The notes beneath the pieces were generated by a model that worked only from the letters and a program-made list of their open reading frames with translations, made no database searches and was not told where the DNA came from. A program made the translations under genes and the position numbers. A stretch of DNA of 43,845 bases, from the NCBI GenBank assembly GCA_964551475.1, contig CAZKCI010000021.1, forward strand, positions 1 to 43,845. Reading direction: 5' to 3'. Source of the stretch: CAZKCI01 sp964551475. GTDB lineage: Bacteria > Auribacterota > Erginobacteria > Erginobacterales > CAZKCI01. Positions 15,841-23,886 of the stretch are shown here, one piece after another. The first letter of the stretch is position 1. The number at the start of each line of letters is the position of its first letter.

Positions 15841-17841
15841 TCACAGCAGTTCTTTGAACTCAGCTTCGGAGAGAATCTTCACGCCGAACTTCTTCGCCTT
15901 CTCGAGCTTGGAGCCGGGCTCCTCCCCCGCCACCACGAAATCGGTCTTCTTGGAGACGGACGAGGAGGGATGGCCTCCCCGTTCGGCGGTGAGCGATTCC
16001 GCTTCCGTCCGGGAGAGGGAGCTCAGGCCTCCCGTGAAAACGACGGTTTTGCCATAGAGCGGCCCGCGCGCAGACGCTTTCTTGGCCGCCATCTTCGTCA
16101 CCACGCCGGCCGCCTGGAGCTGCTCGACCAGGGCGCGGTTGCGCCGGTTGGCGAAGAAATCGGCGAGCGACCCCGCGATCGCCGGCCCCACCTCGGGGAG
16201 GCGCTGCAGGGATTCGGCGGTCTGGGAGATCAGCCCGTCGAGGTCGGGGAAATAGCGCGAGAGCTGGCGGGCGGCGGTGATCCCGACGTGACGGATGCCC
16301 AGCGCGAAGAGGAGCCGGTCGAGGGAGCGGTTCTTGGACGCCGCGACGGCGTCGATCACGTTGGCGGCCGACTTCTCCGCCATCCGGTTGAGGCCGGCCA
16401 GGTCCTTCTCGGTCAGACGGTAGAGATCGGCGATGGTCTTCACCAGACCCGCCGAGACCAGCTGCTCGATCAACTTCGGCCCCAGCCCCTCGATGTCCAT
16501 CGCCCGGCGGGTGGCGTACCAGCGCAGGCGCTCCCGGACTTGGGCCGGGCAGGAGATGTTCTCGCAGCGCGTCGCCGCCTCCCCCTCCGGGCGGACCACC
16601 GGGCCGCCGCAGGCCGGGCAGGCGCCGGGAAGCTTGAACATTTTCTCCTTCCCCGTGCGCTTTTCCTTCACCACCTCCACCACCTGGGGGATGATCTCCC
16701 CCGCCTTCTCCACCAGCACCGTATCCCCGATCCGGATGTCCTTGCGGTCGATCTCGTCCTGGTTGTGGAGGCTGGCCCGTTTCACCACCGTTCCGGAAAG
16801 AGGCACCGGCTCCAGGTCCGCCACCGGCGTGAGCGTCCCCAGCCGCCCCACCTGGACGATGATGTCCTGGAGGCGGGTGGCCTTGCGCTCCGGCGGATAC
16901 TTGTAGGCGATCTGCCAGCGGGGCGATTTCGAGGTCTCCCCCAGCCGGCGCTGGAGAGCGAAGGAGTCGACCTTGACCACCATCCCGTCGACCATGTAGT
17001 CGAGCTTCTGCTTCTCGCTCTGCCAGCGCCGGATGCGGGCGATCACATCGTCCATGGAAGCGCAGAGGGCGTTGTCGGGGTTGACGCGAAAGCCGATCTC
17101 CCGGAGCTTCTCCAGCGCCTCGAACTGGCCGGCGCCGGACAGCTCCTCCGGGACGGGGGCCTGGTAGATCCAGCACTGGAGCCGCCGGGAAGCGGTGATC
17201 GCGGGATCGAGCTGCTTCAGGGATCCGGCGGCGAGGTTCCGGGGGTTGGCGTAGACCGGCTCCCCTTTCTCCTCCTGCTCGGCGTTGATCCGCTGGAAAT
17301 CCTTCTTATCGATGTACACCTCGCCGCGGACCTCGAGGCGGCCCGGCCGACCCTGGCCGTCCAGGGAAAGGGGGATGGAGCGGACGGTCCTCAGGTTGGC
17401 GGTGACGGTGTCGCCGGTCGTCCCGTCGCCCCGGGTCGCCCCGACGGCCAGGATCCCCTTCTCGTAGATCAGGGCCACCGCCACGCCGTCGATCTTCGGT
17501 TCCACCGTGTAGGCGAAGCGGGCGTCGGGGACGATCCCCCGGTTCCGCCGCTCGAACTCTCTGAGGTCGTCCTCCGAGTAGGTGTTGTCCATGGAAAGCA
17601 TGGGGAAGCGGTGGCGGTAGGGAGGAAAATCTTCCGCCGGCGCGCCGCCGACCCTCTGGCTCGGGGAGTCCGGCGTGACCAGTTTCGGAAACTGCTTCTC
17701 CAGGCCCAGGAGCTCCCGGTAGAGCCGGTCGTAGTCGTAGTCGGAGATCTCCGGCCGGTGGAGGACGTAGTAAAGATGATCGTGGCGGTGAATCTCCCGA
17801 CGGAGAGACTCAAGCCTTTTTTTCGCGGCGGATTCGTTCAT
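15841..17841 (-). CDS. ligA: NAD-dependent DNA ligase LigA
   Basis: 666 aa, normal for LigA. It seals nicks in DNA using NAD. The Ia domain opens with DHLYYVLHRPEISDYDYDRLY. The nucleotidyltransferase active site is VEPKIDG with adenylated Lys116, followed by TRGDGTTGD. An OB fold follows, then a Cys4 zinc finger (CPACGG with CENISCPAQ), helix-hairpin-helix repeats (AALGIRHVG region, LPEVGPAIA) and a C-terminal BRCT domain (GKTVVFTGGLSSLSR). The ATG at 17841 matches the family start; an ATG at 17859 is possible. It overlaps the VanZ-like gene by 32 nt. Confidence 0.95.
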   Translation of the reverse strand: MNESAAKKRLESLRREIHRHDHLYYVLHRPEISDYDYDRLYRELLGLEKQFPKLVTPDSPSQRVGGAPAEDFPPYRHRFPMLSMDNTYSEDDLREFERRNRGIVPDARFAYTVEPKIDGVAVALIYEKGILAVGATRGDGTTGDTVTANLRTVRSIPLSLDGQGRPGRLEVRGEVYIDKKDFQRINAEQEEKGEPVYANPRNLAAGSLKQLDPAITASRRLQCWIYQAPVPEELSGAGQFEALEKLREIGFRVNPDNALCASMDDVIARIRRWQSEKQKLDYMVDGMVVKVDSFALQRRLGETSKSPRWQIAYKYPPERKATRLQDIIVQVGRLGTLTPVADLEPVPLSGTVVKRASLHNQDEIDRKDIRIGDTVLVEKAGEIIPQVVEVVKEKRTGKEKMFKLPGACPACGGPVVRPEGEAATRCENISCPAQVRERLRWYATRRAMDIEGLGPKLIEQLVSAGLVKTIADLYRLTEKDLAGLNRMAEKSAANVIDAVAASKNRSLDRLLFALGIRHVGITAARQLSRYFPDLDGLISQTAESLQRLPEVGPAIAGSLADFFANRRNRALVEQLQAAGVVTKMAAKKASARGPLYGKTVVFTGGLSSLSRTEAESLTAERGGHPSSSVSKKTDFVVAGEEPGSKLEKAKKFGVKILSEAEFKELL

Positions 17842-18250
17842 AGCGCTTATAGAGTTCATGCAGGAGGACCACACCGACCACCGCTCCCAGAAGGTCGGCC
17901 AGGATGTCGCTCAACGAGGCCTCCCGACCGGGCACAAACGACTGATGATATTCGTCGCTCAGGGCATACGCCGCGGCCAATCCCCAGGAAACCAGGGCGA
18001 GCAGAGCATAGCCGAGAGCCGGACGGCTGAGAGCGAAAGCCCGGTAGAGCAACGCCCCCAGGATCAGATACTCCAGGCCGTGCAGGATTATATCCGCATC
18101 TTCCCATCTCCACAACCGGGGCAGACGGTCGGCGGGGAGGGAGGAGACATGGAAGATCAGAGCGGCCCAGATCAGGGCGGGGACCCAGGCGGAGATGAAA
18201 GCGTGCCATTTCCGCGGCACCGAGGGTGTTCTTCGAACGCGCCGGACCAT
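17810..18250 (-). CDS. VanZ-like membrane protein
   Basis: 146 aa from the ATG at 18250; earlier in-frame starts add a non-conserved N-terminus. Four hydrophobic segments are visible (ISAWVPALIWAALIFHV, LEYLILGALLYRAFAL, YALLALVSWGLAAAYALSD, LADLLGAVVGVVLL). SLPADRLP and the conserved AYALSDEYHQSFVPGREAS loop are the hallmark of VanZ-family proteins. VanZ lowers teicoplanin sensitivity in enterococci; the broad family role in other bacteria is unclear. First in the run leading into ligA. Confidence 0.82.
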   Translation of the reverse strand: MVRRVRRTPSVPRKWHAFISAWVPALIWAALIFHVSSLPADRLPRLWRWEDADIILHGLEYLILGALLYRAFALSRPALGYALLALVSWGLAAAYALSDEYHQSFVPGREASLSDILADLLGAVVGVVLLHELYKRYERIRREKKA

Positions 18251-18328
18251 ATGGGGAAAGACTTTACCCGCATCCGTCCCTGGTGTAAAGTGTGCCTTCC
18301 AACGGGTAGATGGGATGTGGGGTAGGAA

Positions 18329-18406
18329 GTGGGTTTGGAAAATGGGCCGGGGTTTGGTGCGGCTAGCCATGCCACACCATTCACCTTACCTATTTGCCAA
18401 ACCCAC
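18329..18406. repeat. 10-bp inverted repeat in divergent intergenic region
   Basis: GTGGGTTTGG (18329-18338) and CCAAACCCAC (18397-18406) are perfectly complementary. A smaller hairpin, GGTG-GGC against GCC-CACC, lies inside. They sit between the divergent VanZ-like and DedA genes and could be a structured 5' leader or protein-binding site. Confidence 0.5.
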
Positions 18407-18471
18407 GTCCTGACCCTAACCCATCAACAGTTTTTAAACTAAGACTGCGTGGTTTACGTGGAGACCTGTCA

Positions 18472-19146
18472 ATGAGTGATAGTCTAGTCCCTTGGCTGGA
18501 GAAGATCGCCGGAATAGCGGGAACGTGGCAGGGGCCCTTCTGGGTCTTCGTGCTCATGGCCATCGAATCATCCCTCATCCCCTTCCCGAGCGAAGTGGTG
18601 ATGATTCCGGCCGGCTTCTGGGCCTTCCGGGGGGAGTTCTTTCCGGGGACGACCGGGAATGCCTTGATGGTCGCCTTCCTCGCTGGACTCGCCGGATCGA
18701 TGGCGGGAGCCTACTTCAACTATTATCTTGCTCTCTGGGTGGGGAGGCCCTTCTTCCATAAGTTCGGCAAGTATGTCCTCCTTCCCCCGGAGAAGCTGGA
18801 TCGCGCCGAGGAGATCTTCCGCAAGTACGGGGAAGTGACCACCTTCGTCTGCCGCCTCCTCCCGGCGATCCGCCAGCTGATCTCGCTGCCGGCGGGTCTG
18901 GCCCGGATGAACCACGGCCGCTTCAGCCTCTTCACCGCCCTGGGGGCCGGTTTCTGGATCGCGATTCTTCTCGGGATCGGCTACAAGCTCGGGCACAGCA
19001 CCCAGGCGATGAGCTACACGGAGGTGGTGAAAAACGGCAAGGCCTTGGCGTCGGGTAACCTGTACTGGATCATCCCCTTTTGCGTGGTGATCGTCATCGG
19101 ATACATATATATTGATAAAAAGGTGATGAAGAAAAGAACCGTGTAA
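18472..19146 (+). CDS. DedA-family membrane protein
   Basis: 224 aa from the ATG at 18472, with GGAG at 18460-18463. The hydrophobic core contains the DedA/SNARE-associated pattern: ESSLIPFPSEVVMIPAG near the N-terminus (E-x-x-x-P-x-P), GSMAGAYFNYYLALWVGR, and FVCRLLPAIRQLISLPAGLARMNHGRF, the conserved F-x-R-x-x-P-x-x-R motif. A C-terminal membrane helix ends in YIYIDKKVMKKR. Members such as DedA/YqjA and UptA/PopT support membrane homeostasis and undecaprenyl-phosphate recycling. The substrate here is not known. Confidence 0.9.
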   Translation: MSDSLVPWLEKIAGIAGTWQGPFWVFVLMAIESSLIPFPSEVVMIPAGFWAFRGEFFPGTTGNALMVAFLAGLAGSMAGAYFNYYLALWVGRPFFHKFGKYVLLPPEKLDRAEEIFRKYGEVTTFVCRLLPAIRQLISLPAGLARMNHGRFSLFTALGAGFWIAILLGIGYKLGHSTQAMSYTEVVKNGKALASGNLYWIIPFCVVIVIGYIYIDKKVMKKRTV

Positions 19147-19217
19147 AGTGTAAGGTGTAAGGATCGCGGGATTCGCTAACCGCCTGTGCCGGTTTACTGT
19201 TCACGGTTTACGCTTTT

Positions 19218-19241
19218 TTCAGTTACTGATCACTGCTCACT
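19218..19241 (+). repeat. Dispersed ACTGATCACTG intergenic repeat, copy 2
   Basis: CAGTTACTGATCACTGCTCAC matches the element at 142-166. It lies in the 134-nt spacer between the DedA gene and tRNA-Pro, which is otherwise T-rich on the plus strand (several TTTTTT runs). Confidence 0.5.
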
Positions 19242-19280
19242 TCTTCTTGTTTTACTTCTTTTTCAGTTACTGTTTTTTCA

Positions 19281-19355
19281 CGGGGCGTAGCGCAGTTGGT
19301 TTAGCGCGCATGGTTCGGGACCATGAGGTCGTGGGTTCGAGTCCCACCGCCCCGA
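19281..19355 (+). tRNA. tRNA-Pro (anticodon CGG)
   Basis: A full cloverleaf can be drawn. The acceptor is CGGGGCG with CGCCCCG, the D arm GCGC/GCGC, the anticodon stem CATGG/CCATG with loop TTCGGGA (anticodon CGG, G37), a 5-nt variable loop, and the T arm GTGGG-TTCGAGT-CCCAC. The discriminator is A and CCA is not encoded. A phosphoesterase frame begins 1 nt after it. Confidence 0.95.
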
Positions 19356-19356
19356 T

Positions 19357-20082
19357 TTGAAACTCGCCGTCATCTCCGACATCCACGGCAACCGGGAAGC
19401 GCTGGAAGCCGTCCTCGAGGAAGCCGCCCGACGGCACGCTGACGGATACATCTGCTTGGGCGATATCGTCGGCTATGGCGCGGACCCCGGACCCTGCGTG
19501 GAGAGAATCCGGGAATTACCGGCCACCGTCGTGCTGGGCAACCACGATGCCGCGGCCTGCGGCCGCGCCGACATCCAGAACTTCAACGACTACGCCCGCG
19601 CCGCGCTCCTCTGGACCAAGGACCGCCTCGACCGGGAGGCGCGCGACTATCTCGCGTCCCTCCCCCTCACCCGCAGGGTAGGCAACGTCACGCTGGTCCA
19701 CAGCTCGCTCGATTCCCCCGATTACTGGGGGTACATCATCTCCCGGGAAGAGGCCTGGCGCTGTTTTGATCACCTGGACGGCCCCTGCTGCCTGATCGGA
19801 CATTCCCACATCCCCTACCATTTCCGCCTGGGAGCCGACGACCTGGCGGGCGGCCCCTGGCGACGCCTGGCCCTGGAGAACGGTCTCCTCTACATCATCA
19901 ATCCGGGGTCCGTGGGGCAGCCCCGGGACGGAGACACGCGGGCGAGCTTCGCCCTGGCCGATCTGGAAGAAAAAACCTTCGAGCTGATCCGCGTCCCGTA
20001 CGACATAGCTGCCTGCCAGGAGAAGATCATCGCCGCGGGACTGCCGAAGTATTTGGCCTCCCGGCTCGGGGCGGGGAGGTAG
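19357..20082 (+). CDS. YfcE/Metallophos_2-type phosphoesterase
   Basis: 241 aa. The frame begins with TTG at 19357 and reads (M)KLAVISDIHGNREAL, exactly where family members start. Metal-binding motifs are all present: SDIHGN, GDIVGYGADPGPC, LGNHDAA, LVHSS, GHSHIPYHF, and INPGSVGQPRDGD. These place it in the calcineurin-like di-metal phosphodiesterase/phosphatase family. The substrate is unknown. The start lies only 1 nt beyond the tRNA-Pro discriminator, so there is no room for a Shine-Dalgarno site outside the tRNA. tRNA processing would release a nearly leaderless mRNA. Confidence 0.85.
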   Translation: MKLAVISDIHGNREALEAVLEEAARRHADGYICLGDIVGYGADPGPCVERIRELPATVVLGNHDAAACGRADIQNFNDYARAALLWTKDRLDREARDYLASLPLTRRVGNVTLVHSSLDSPDYWGYIISREEAWRCFDHLDGPCCLIGHSHIPYHFRLGADDLAGGPWRRLALENGLLYIINPGSVGQPRDGDTRASFALADLEEKTFELIRVPYDIAACQEKIIAAGLPKYLASRLGAGR

Positions 20083-20120
20083 AAGGAAGAAGGCGATCAG
20101 CAACCAGTGATCAGTACACT

Positions 20121-20792
20121 TTACACGTCTTTCCCTCGCCACCCGTGTTCCCCGATCAGAGGCACGAAGACGCACCCGCACACCTTCTCTTCCTCGATCT
20201 CCCCGCGTTTCTTTCGCAATACGATGAGATCCTGAGAGTATTCCCCCCCGACCGGGATGACCAGCCTCCCCCCTTCCGCCAGCTGATCAAGCAAAGGCGC
20301 CGGGACATGGGGAGCGGCGGCGGTGACGATGATCGCGTCATAGGGAGCGGACTCCTCCCATCCCCGGGTCCCGTCGCTCAAAATCACCCGGACATTTCCA
20401 TAGCCCAGGCGCCGGAGCGTCCTTTCCGCCCGCTCGGCCAGGGCGGGGACCCGTTCGATGGTGTATACCTCTTTCGCCAGACGGGAGAGGATCGCCGCCT
20501 GGTAACCGGATCCGGCGCCGATTTCCAGGACCTTATCCCCCGCGGAGAGATCCAGCGATTCCGTCATCAGGGCGACGATGTAGGGCTGGGAGATGGTCTG
20601 TCCTTCGATGAGCGGGAGAGGATAATCGGCATAGGCTGCCCGCAGGCCCGCTTCCGGGATGAATTCATGGCGGGGAACCTCCAGAAATGCCGCCAGAACC
20701 TTGGGGTCGCGGATACCCCGCGGCGACAACTGGTTCTCGACCATCAAGCGTCTGAGAACCGACGCCTCATTGGGACGGGAGACGTTGTCCAT
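20121..20792 (-). CDS. pcm: Protein-L-isoaspartate O-methyltransferase
   Basis: 223 aa. It transfers methyl from SAM to damaged isoaspartyl residues, starting their repair. Family motifs are VPRHEFIP, the conserved YADYPLPLIEGQTISQPYIVALM, the SAM-binding VLEIGAGSGYQAAIL, the acidic IER and the motif YDAIIVTAAAPHVPAPLLDQL, ending with LVIPVG and VCGCVFVPLIGEHGW. Length is normal. It overlaps the end of the GT2 gene by 26 nt and is last in the minus-strand run. Confidence 0.95.
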   Translation of the reverse strand: MDNVSRPNEASVLRRLMVENQLSPRGIRDPKVLAAFLEVPRHEFIPEAGLRAAYADYPLPLIEGQTISQPYIVALMTESLDLSAGDKVLEIGAGSGYQAAILSRLAKEVYTIERVPALAERAERTLRRLGYGNVRVILSDGTRGWEESAPYDAIIVTAAAPHVPAPLLDQLAEGGRLVIPVGGEYSQDLIVLRKKRGEIEEEKVCGCVFVPLIGEHGWRGKDV

Positions 20793-21498
20793 CTTCTTTC
20801 CTTTTCGCCCCCTTCCCGGGGGCGAAAAGGCTGCGCAGCACCAAACGGACGAAACGCCAGGTGTCCTTGCCGGGGCGGATCTTGCTCACCTGGCCGGTAT
20901 AGATGGTGGGAATGGGGACGGAAGCGATGGCGAAACCCTTTTTGCCCGCTTCGATCAGCATCTCGGATTCGGTGTCATAGTTGGCGGTGGCCAGATCGAT
21001 CGCCTCCAGCGCCTCCCGCCGAATCAGCCGGAACCCGCACTGGCTGTCCGGCACCTTCTGCCCGATCAAAAGCGAGATGACCGCCGAGGTGAGCCAGTTG
21101 GTGTAGAAACGGACGGCCGGCATGGTGGCGATATCGGTCATCCGGTTGCCCACCACGATGGCGGCGCCAGTCTCGTCGGCGACCCGCACGAAATCGCCGA
21201 TCTTCTCGGGGGGGTGCTGGCCGTCCCCGTCGACGACGATGAGACGGTCCCAGCCCTGGGCGAAGATATGCCGGCAACCATTCCGGAGCGCCACGCCCTT
21301 GCCCTGATTGGTCCCGTGGCGGATCACCTCCGCTCCGGCTTTCTCCGCCATTTCGGCGGTGCGGTCGCTCGATCCGTCGTCCACCACCACCACTTTCCGG
21401 GCGAATTTTCGCGCCCTCTCCACCACCCCGGCGATCGCCTTCTCCTCGTTATAGGCGGGGATGAGAACGCAGATGTCGGCGGGAGAAACGTTGTTCAT
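20767..21498 (-). CDS. GT2 glycosyltransferase (dolichyl/polyprenyl-phosphate mannose synthase-like)
   Basis: 243 aa from the ATG at 21498; ATG at 21504 is also possible, and neither has a strong ribosome site. The GT-A fold begins ICVLIPAYNEEKAIAGVVERA. VVVDDGSSDRTAE and LIVVDGDGQHPPEKI hold the nucleotide and metal Asp residues. GNRMTDIATMPAVRFYTNWLTS and CGFRLIRREAL match the DPM1/UgpE-like subgroup that transfers sugar to a lipid carrier. No C-terminal membrane segments, so it is probably peripheral. It lies between the acyltransferase and pcm genes. Confidence 0.85.
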   Translation of the reverse strand: MNNVSPADICVLIPAYNEEKAIAGVVERARKFARKVVVVDDGSSDRTAEMAEKAGAEVIRHGTNQGKGVALRNGCRHIFAQGWDRLIVVDGDGQHPPEKIGDFVRVADETGAAIVVGNRMTDIATMPAVRFYTNWLTSAVISLLIGQKVPDSQCGFRLIRREALEAIDLATANYDTESEMLIEAGKKGFAIASVPIPTIYTGQVSKIRPGKDTWRFVRLVLRSLFAPGKGAKRKEDGQRLPSQ

Positions 21499-21602
21499 AT
21501 GCATACGGATGGCGCCGAGAATGGGTGCGCGGCCGCCAGAAAGCAAAAGGAGTACGGGAGTAATGGAGCAAGGGAGCGATGGGAAAGACATCCGGCCATT
21601 CT

Positions 21603-21635
21603 CATTACTCCATCACTCCTTTACTCCATTACTCC
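21603..21635. repeat. 9-bp tandem repeat (CATTACTCC-like) at a gene 3' end
   Basis: CATTACTC, CATCACTC, CTTTACTC and CATTACTC follow one another with 9-bp period. A related inverted phrase (GGAGTAATGGAGCAAGGGAG) lies at about 21553-21575. The stop codon and last codons of the acyltransferase gene fall inside the array, so array expansion would change its C-terminus. Confidence 0.75.
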
Positions 21636-22572
21636 GGGGTGTTCCCTCCCCCCAGACTCGGTAATACATGTACCACTGGTCGAGATGGGCCATTATAACC
21701 TCCTCCATCTCCTTGAGCAAAGCCCGGGTGAGCAGGGCTTCCTTCTCCACCGGGTCGAGGCTCTCGTCGACTTCCAACGGAGGGCGGAAAACCACGCGGT
21801 AGCGTTCAGCCGAGGTCCGGATCAAGCAGCCGAAAAAGAGGGAGGCGCCGGAGCGGGCCGCCAGCACGGCCGGTCCCCGGGGGATATGGGCGGGAGCGCC
21901 GAAAAATTCGGCCGTGACCCCGCGCTCGGTGACGTCGCGGTCGCCCAGGATCACCACCAGCTCGTTCTTCTTGAGAGCCCTCAGGCTCTGGAGCGCCGCC
22001 GTCCCGACCGTTATCACCTTCACACCCGCGATCGCCCGCTGGTTCACGAAGAGGCGGTTGAGCTTGGTGTTCTGATAGGAAAGGGCGACCGCGTTGACCG
22101 GGTACCCGAGCAGCGAGAGCACGATCCCTCCCAGCTCCCAGTTCCCCACGTGAGCGGTGACGCCGACCGCTCCCTTTCCCCGCCGGAGCGCCCGGTCCAC
22201 GTTCTCCCTCCCCTCCACTTCGACCAGTGAGGCGAGATCGGCCGCCTCCAGGCGGGAGAAACGGAAAAAATCGACCAGATACGAAGCGAAGTTGCGGAAG
22301 TTCTGGCGGACAATCGCCTTCGCCCGGGTGCGGACCCGGGGATCGTCGATTCTCTCCCCCTGGTAGCGCAGGATGTGAAGAATGTTGGCCAGGCAGTTCG
22401 GCCGGGAACGGCGGGAGCAGAGGAAGAAGAGCTCGGCGATGACATGTCCGATCCGGTAGGCGGTTGGCCGGGAAACCGCCTGAGCCACCCCCTGGAGGAG
22501 TTGAAAGAGCCAGTAGACGGATCGGCTGCGGGCCGCGTTGAGATGGAAAGCGCGGATGGCGCGATTCTTCAT
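21613..22572 (-). CDS. LpxL/HtrB-type lipid acyltransferase
   Basis: 319 aa with ATG at 22572 overlapping the upstream stop as ATGA. The family motif HVGNWELGG carries the catalytic His and acid (H-x4-E). Other blocks are VALSYQNTKLNRLFVNQR, VVILGDRDVTERGVTAEFFG (D-x-D-x4-G type) and IPRGPAVLAARSGASL. These define the lysophospholipid/lipid A late acyltransferase family, which adds a secondary acyl chain at the inner face of the inner membrane. Given neighbours that glycosylate lipids, the acceptor may be a glycolipid rather than lipid A. The C-terminus runs into a tandem repeat. Confidence 0.88.
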   Translation of the reverse strand: MKNRAIRAFHLNAARSRSVYWLFQLLQGVAQAVSRPTAYRIGHVIAELFFLCSRRSRPNCLANILHILRYQGERIDDPRVRTRAKAIVRQNFRNFASYLVDFFRFSRLEAADLASLVEVEGRENVDRALRRGKGAVGVTAHVGNWELGGIVLSLLGYPVNAVALSYQNTKLNRLFVNQRAIAGVKVITVGTAALQSLRALKKNELVVILGDRDVTERGVTAEFFGAPAHIPRGPAVLAARSGASLFFGCLIRTSAERYRVVFRPPLEVDESLDPVEKEALLTRALLKEMEEVIMAHLDQWYMYYRVWGEGTPRSNGVKE

Positions 22573-23705
22573 GAGCGGATCAACTCCGCCACCAGGTTCG
22601 CGGAGACGCGGGCGGATTCCGGCCGCCGCAGAGCTTCCATCGCCGTCCGCATCCTTTCCCGGGCCCCCGATCCGTTCAAGGCCATCCCCACCAGGGCGGC
22701 CGCCTCCCGACCGCTCCCCGCGCGGAGGGCCGCGCCGCGCGATTCGAGGAAGGCGGCGTTGATCTCCTCCTGCCCAGGCAGGGGGTTGACCAGGATCATC
22801 GGGAGTCGGCGGGCCAGCGCCTCGGCGGTGGTCAGCCCTCCGGGCTTGGTCACGATGATATCCGCCGCCCCCATCAGGTCGTCGATGGATTCGATGAAGC
22901 CGAATACGGACAGAGGGTGGCGCAGGCCCCCGCGGAGACCGAGGAGACGGCGGCGCAGAAAACGGTTCCTTCCCGCCGCCGCGATCATTTGGAATTGCTC
23001 TCGACGACGGTCGATCTCCCGGATCAGCTCCTCCAGCCCCGCCGTCCCCTCCCCTCCCCCCATGAAAAGGATGGCGGGGGAATCGGCCGCCAGACCGAAA
23101 CGGCGGCGGGTCTCGACCGGATCGGAGGGGGAGGAAAAACCGGGATGGATCGGGATCCCGCCCACGCGGATTTTGTCCGCCGCCACGCCCCGCTCCAGGA
23201 GCGAAGCGCGGTTTCCTTCCGACGGAACGAGATAGAGATCGACCTCCTCGTGTATCCAGTAGGAGTGAACGGCGTAATCGGTGGGGACAGCGACCAGGGG
23301 GATTTCCCGGCCGGTAGACCGCTTCCAGGCGGCGGCGAGCCCGCACGGTATGGCCTGCGTGCAGACGATGACGGCGGGACTTGATTCCCGATAAAGCCCT
23401 TCCAGCCGCCCCGACGCCCGTCGGTACAACCGGGCGAGAGGATTCCCCAGCCGTCCCCGGACACGGTCGTTGTCGTACAGGCGATTCCAGAGACGGGGGA
23501 AAGAGCGGCTCAAGCGCCGATAGGCGCGCAGGGCCAGGGACACCAGGCGCCGATTGTAGAGATCAAAGAGGTCGAAGCTCAGCGCCCGGAGGTCGGGATG
23601 GTGGATCCGGATCGCCTCTTCGATCGCCCGGGCGGCGCGGCGGTGCCCGTCCCCGATGGAGACATAGAGGAGAAGAACGGTGCTTCTCGAGGCGCGGGCG
23701 TTCAT
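22569..23705 (-). CDS. MGDG synthase/UgtP-like glycosyltransferase (GT28)
   Basis: 378 aa from the ATG at 23705. The N-terminal MGDG-synthase domain has LLLYVSIGDGHRRAARAIEEAI. The C-terminal GT28 domain has ILFMGGGEGTAGL, then GAADIIVTKPGGLTTAEALARRLPMILVNPLPGQEEINAAF, the UDP-sugar-binding segment shared with MurG and UgtP. Such enzymes add galactose or glucose to diacylglycerol to make membrane glycolipids; the sugar is not predictable. No membrane helix. It is translationally coupled to the acyltransferase gene. Confidence 0.88.
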   Translation of the reverse strand: MNARASRSTVLLLYVSIGDGHRRAARAIEEAIRIHHPDLRALSFDLFDLYNRRLVSLALRAYRRLSRSFPRLWNRLYDNDRVRGRLGNPLARLYRRASGRLEGLYRESSPAVIVCTQAIPCGLAAAWKRSTGREIPLVAVPTDYAVHSYWIHEEVDLYLVPSEGNRASLLERGVAADKIRVGGIPIHPGFSSPSDPVETRRRFGLAADSPAILFMGGGEGTAGLEELIREIDRRREQFQMIAAAGRNRFLRRRLLGLRGGLRHPLSVFGFIESIDDLMGAADIIVTKPGGLTTAEALARRLPMILVNPLPGQEEINAAFLESRGAALRAGSGREAAALVGMALNGSGARERMRTAMEALRRPESARVSANLVAELIRS

Positions 23706-23799
23706 GGGGTCCCGCCGGAACGGCGGGACGATCTTTCTATCACAGGCGGGGGTAAAAGGGAAGCGGCCCGTGGGCGACTCCGATCCGACAAATACTTTT

Positions 23800-23871
23800 C
23801 CACGAATTTGCACGAATTATCACGAATGGCGACCGCCGAGCGTGATCCTAATAATTCGTGTCAATTCGTGG
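23800..23871. repeat. 21-bp near-perfect inverted repeat of CACGAATT units
   Basis: The left arm (23800-23820) consists of CCACGAATT and CACGAATTAT; the right arm (23851-23871) is its reverse complement with two mismatches. CACGAAT also recurs at 23821. The loop is about 30 nt. It fills the 181-nt spacer between the MEMO fusion gene and the glycosyltransferase gene. No T-run follows, so it is more a dispersed structural repeat than a terminator. Confidence 0.8.
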
Positions 23872-23886
23872 ACATCATTAGCCGGG

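Noticed and set aside
13094..18030. Several 470-730 codon plus-strand frames
   Set aside because: Antisense to the protease, DUF362 and ligA genes, whose motifs are unambiguous.
22573..23346. N-terminal extension of the acyltransferase frame
   Set aside because: Overlaps the glycosyltransferase in another frame; the ATGA junction at 22572 marks the true start.
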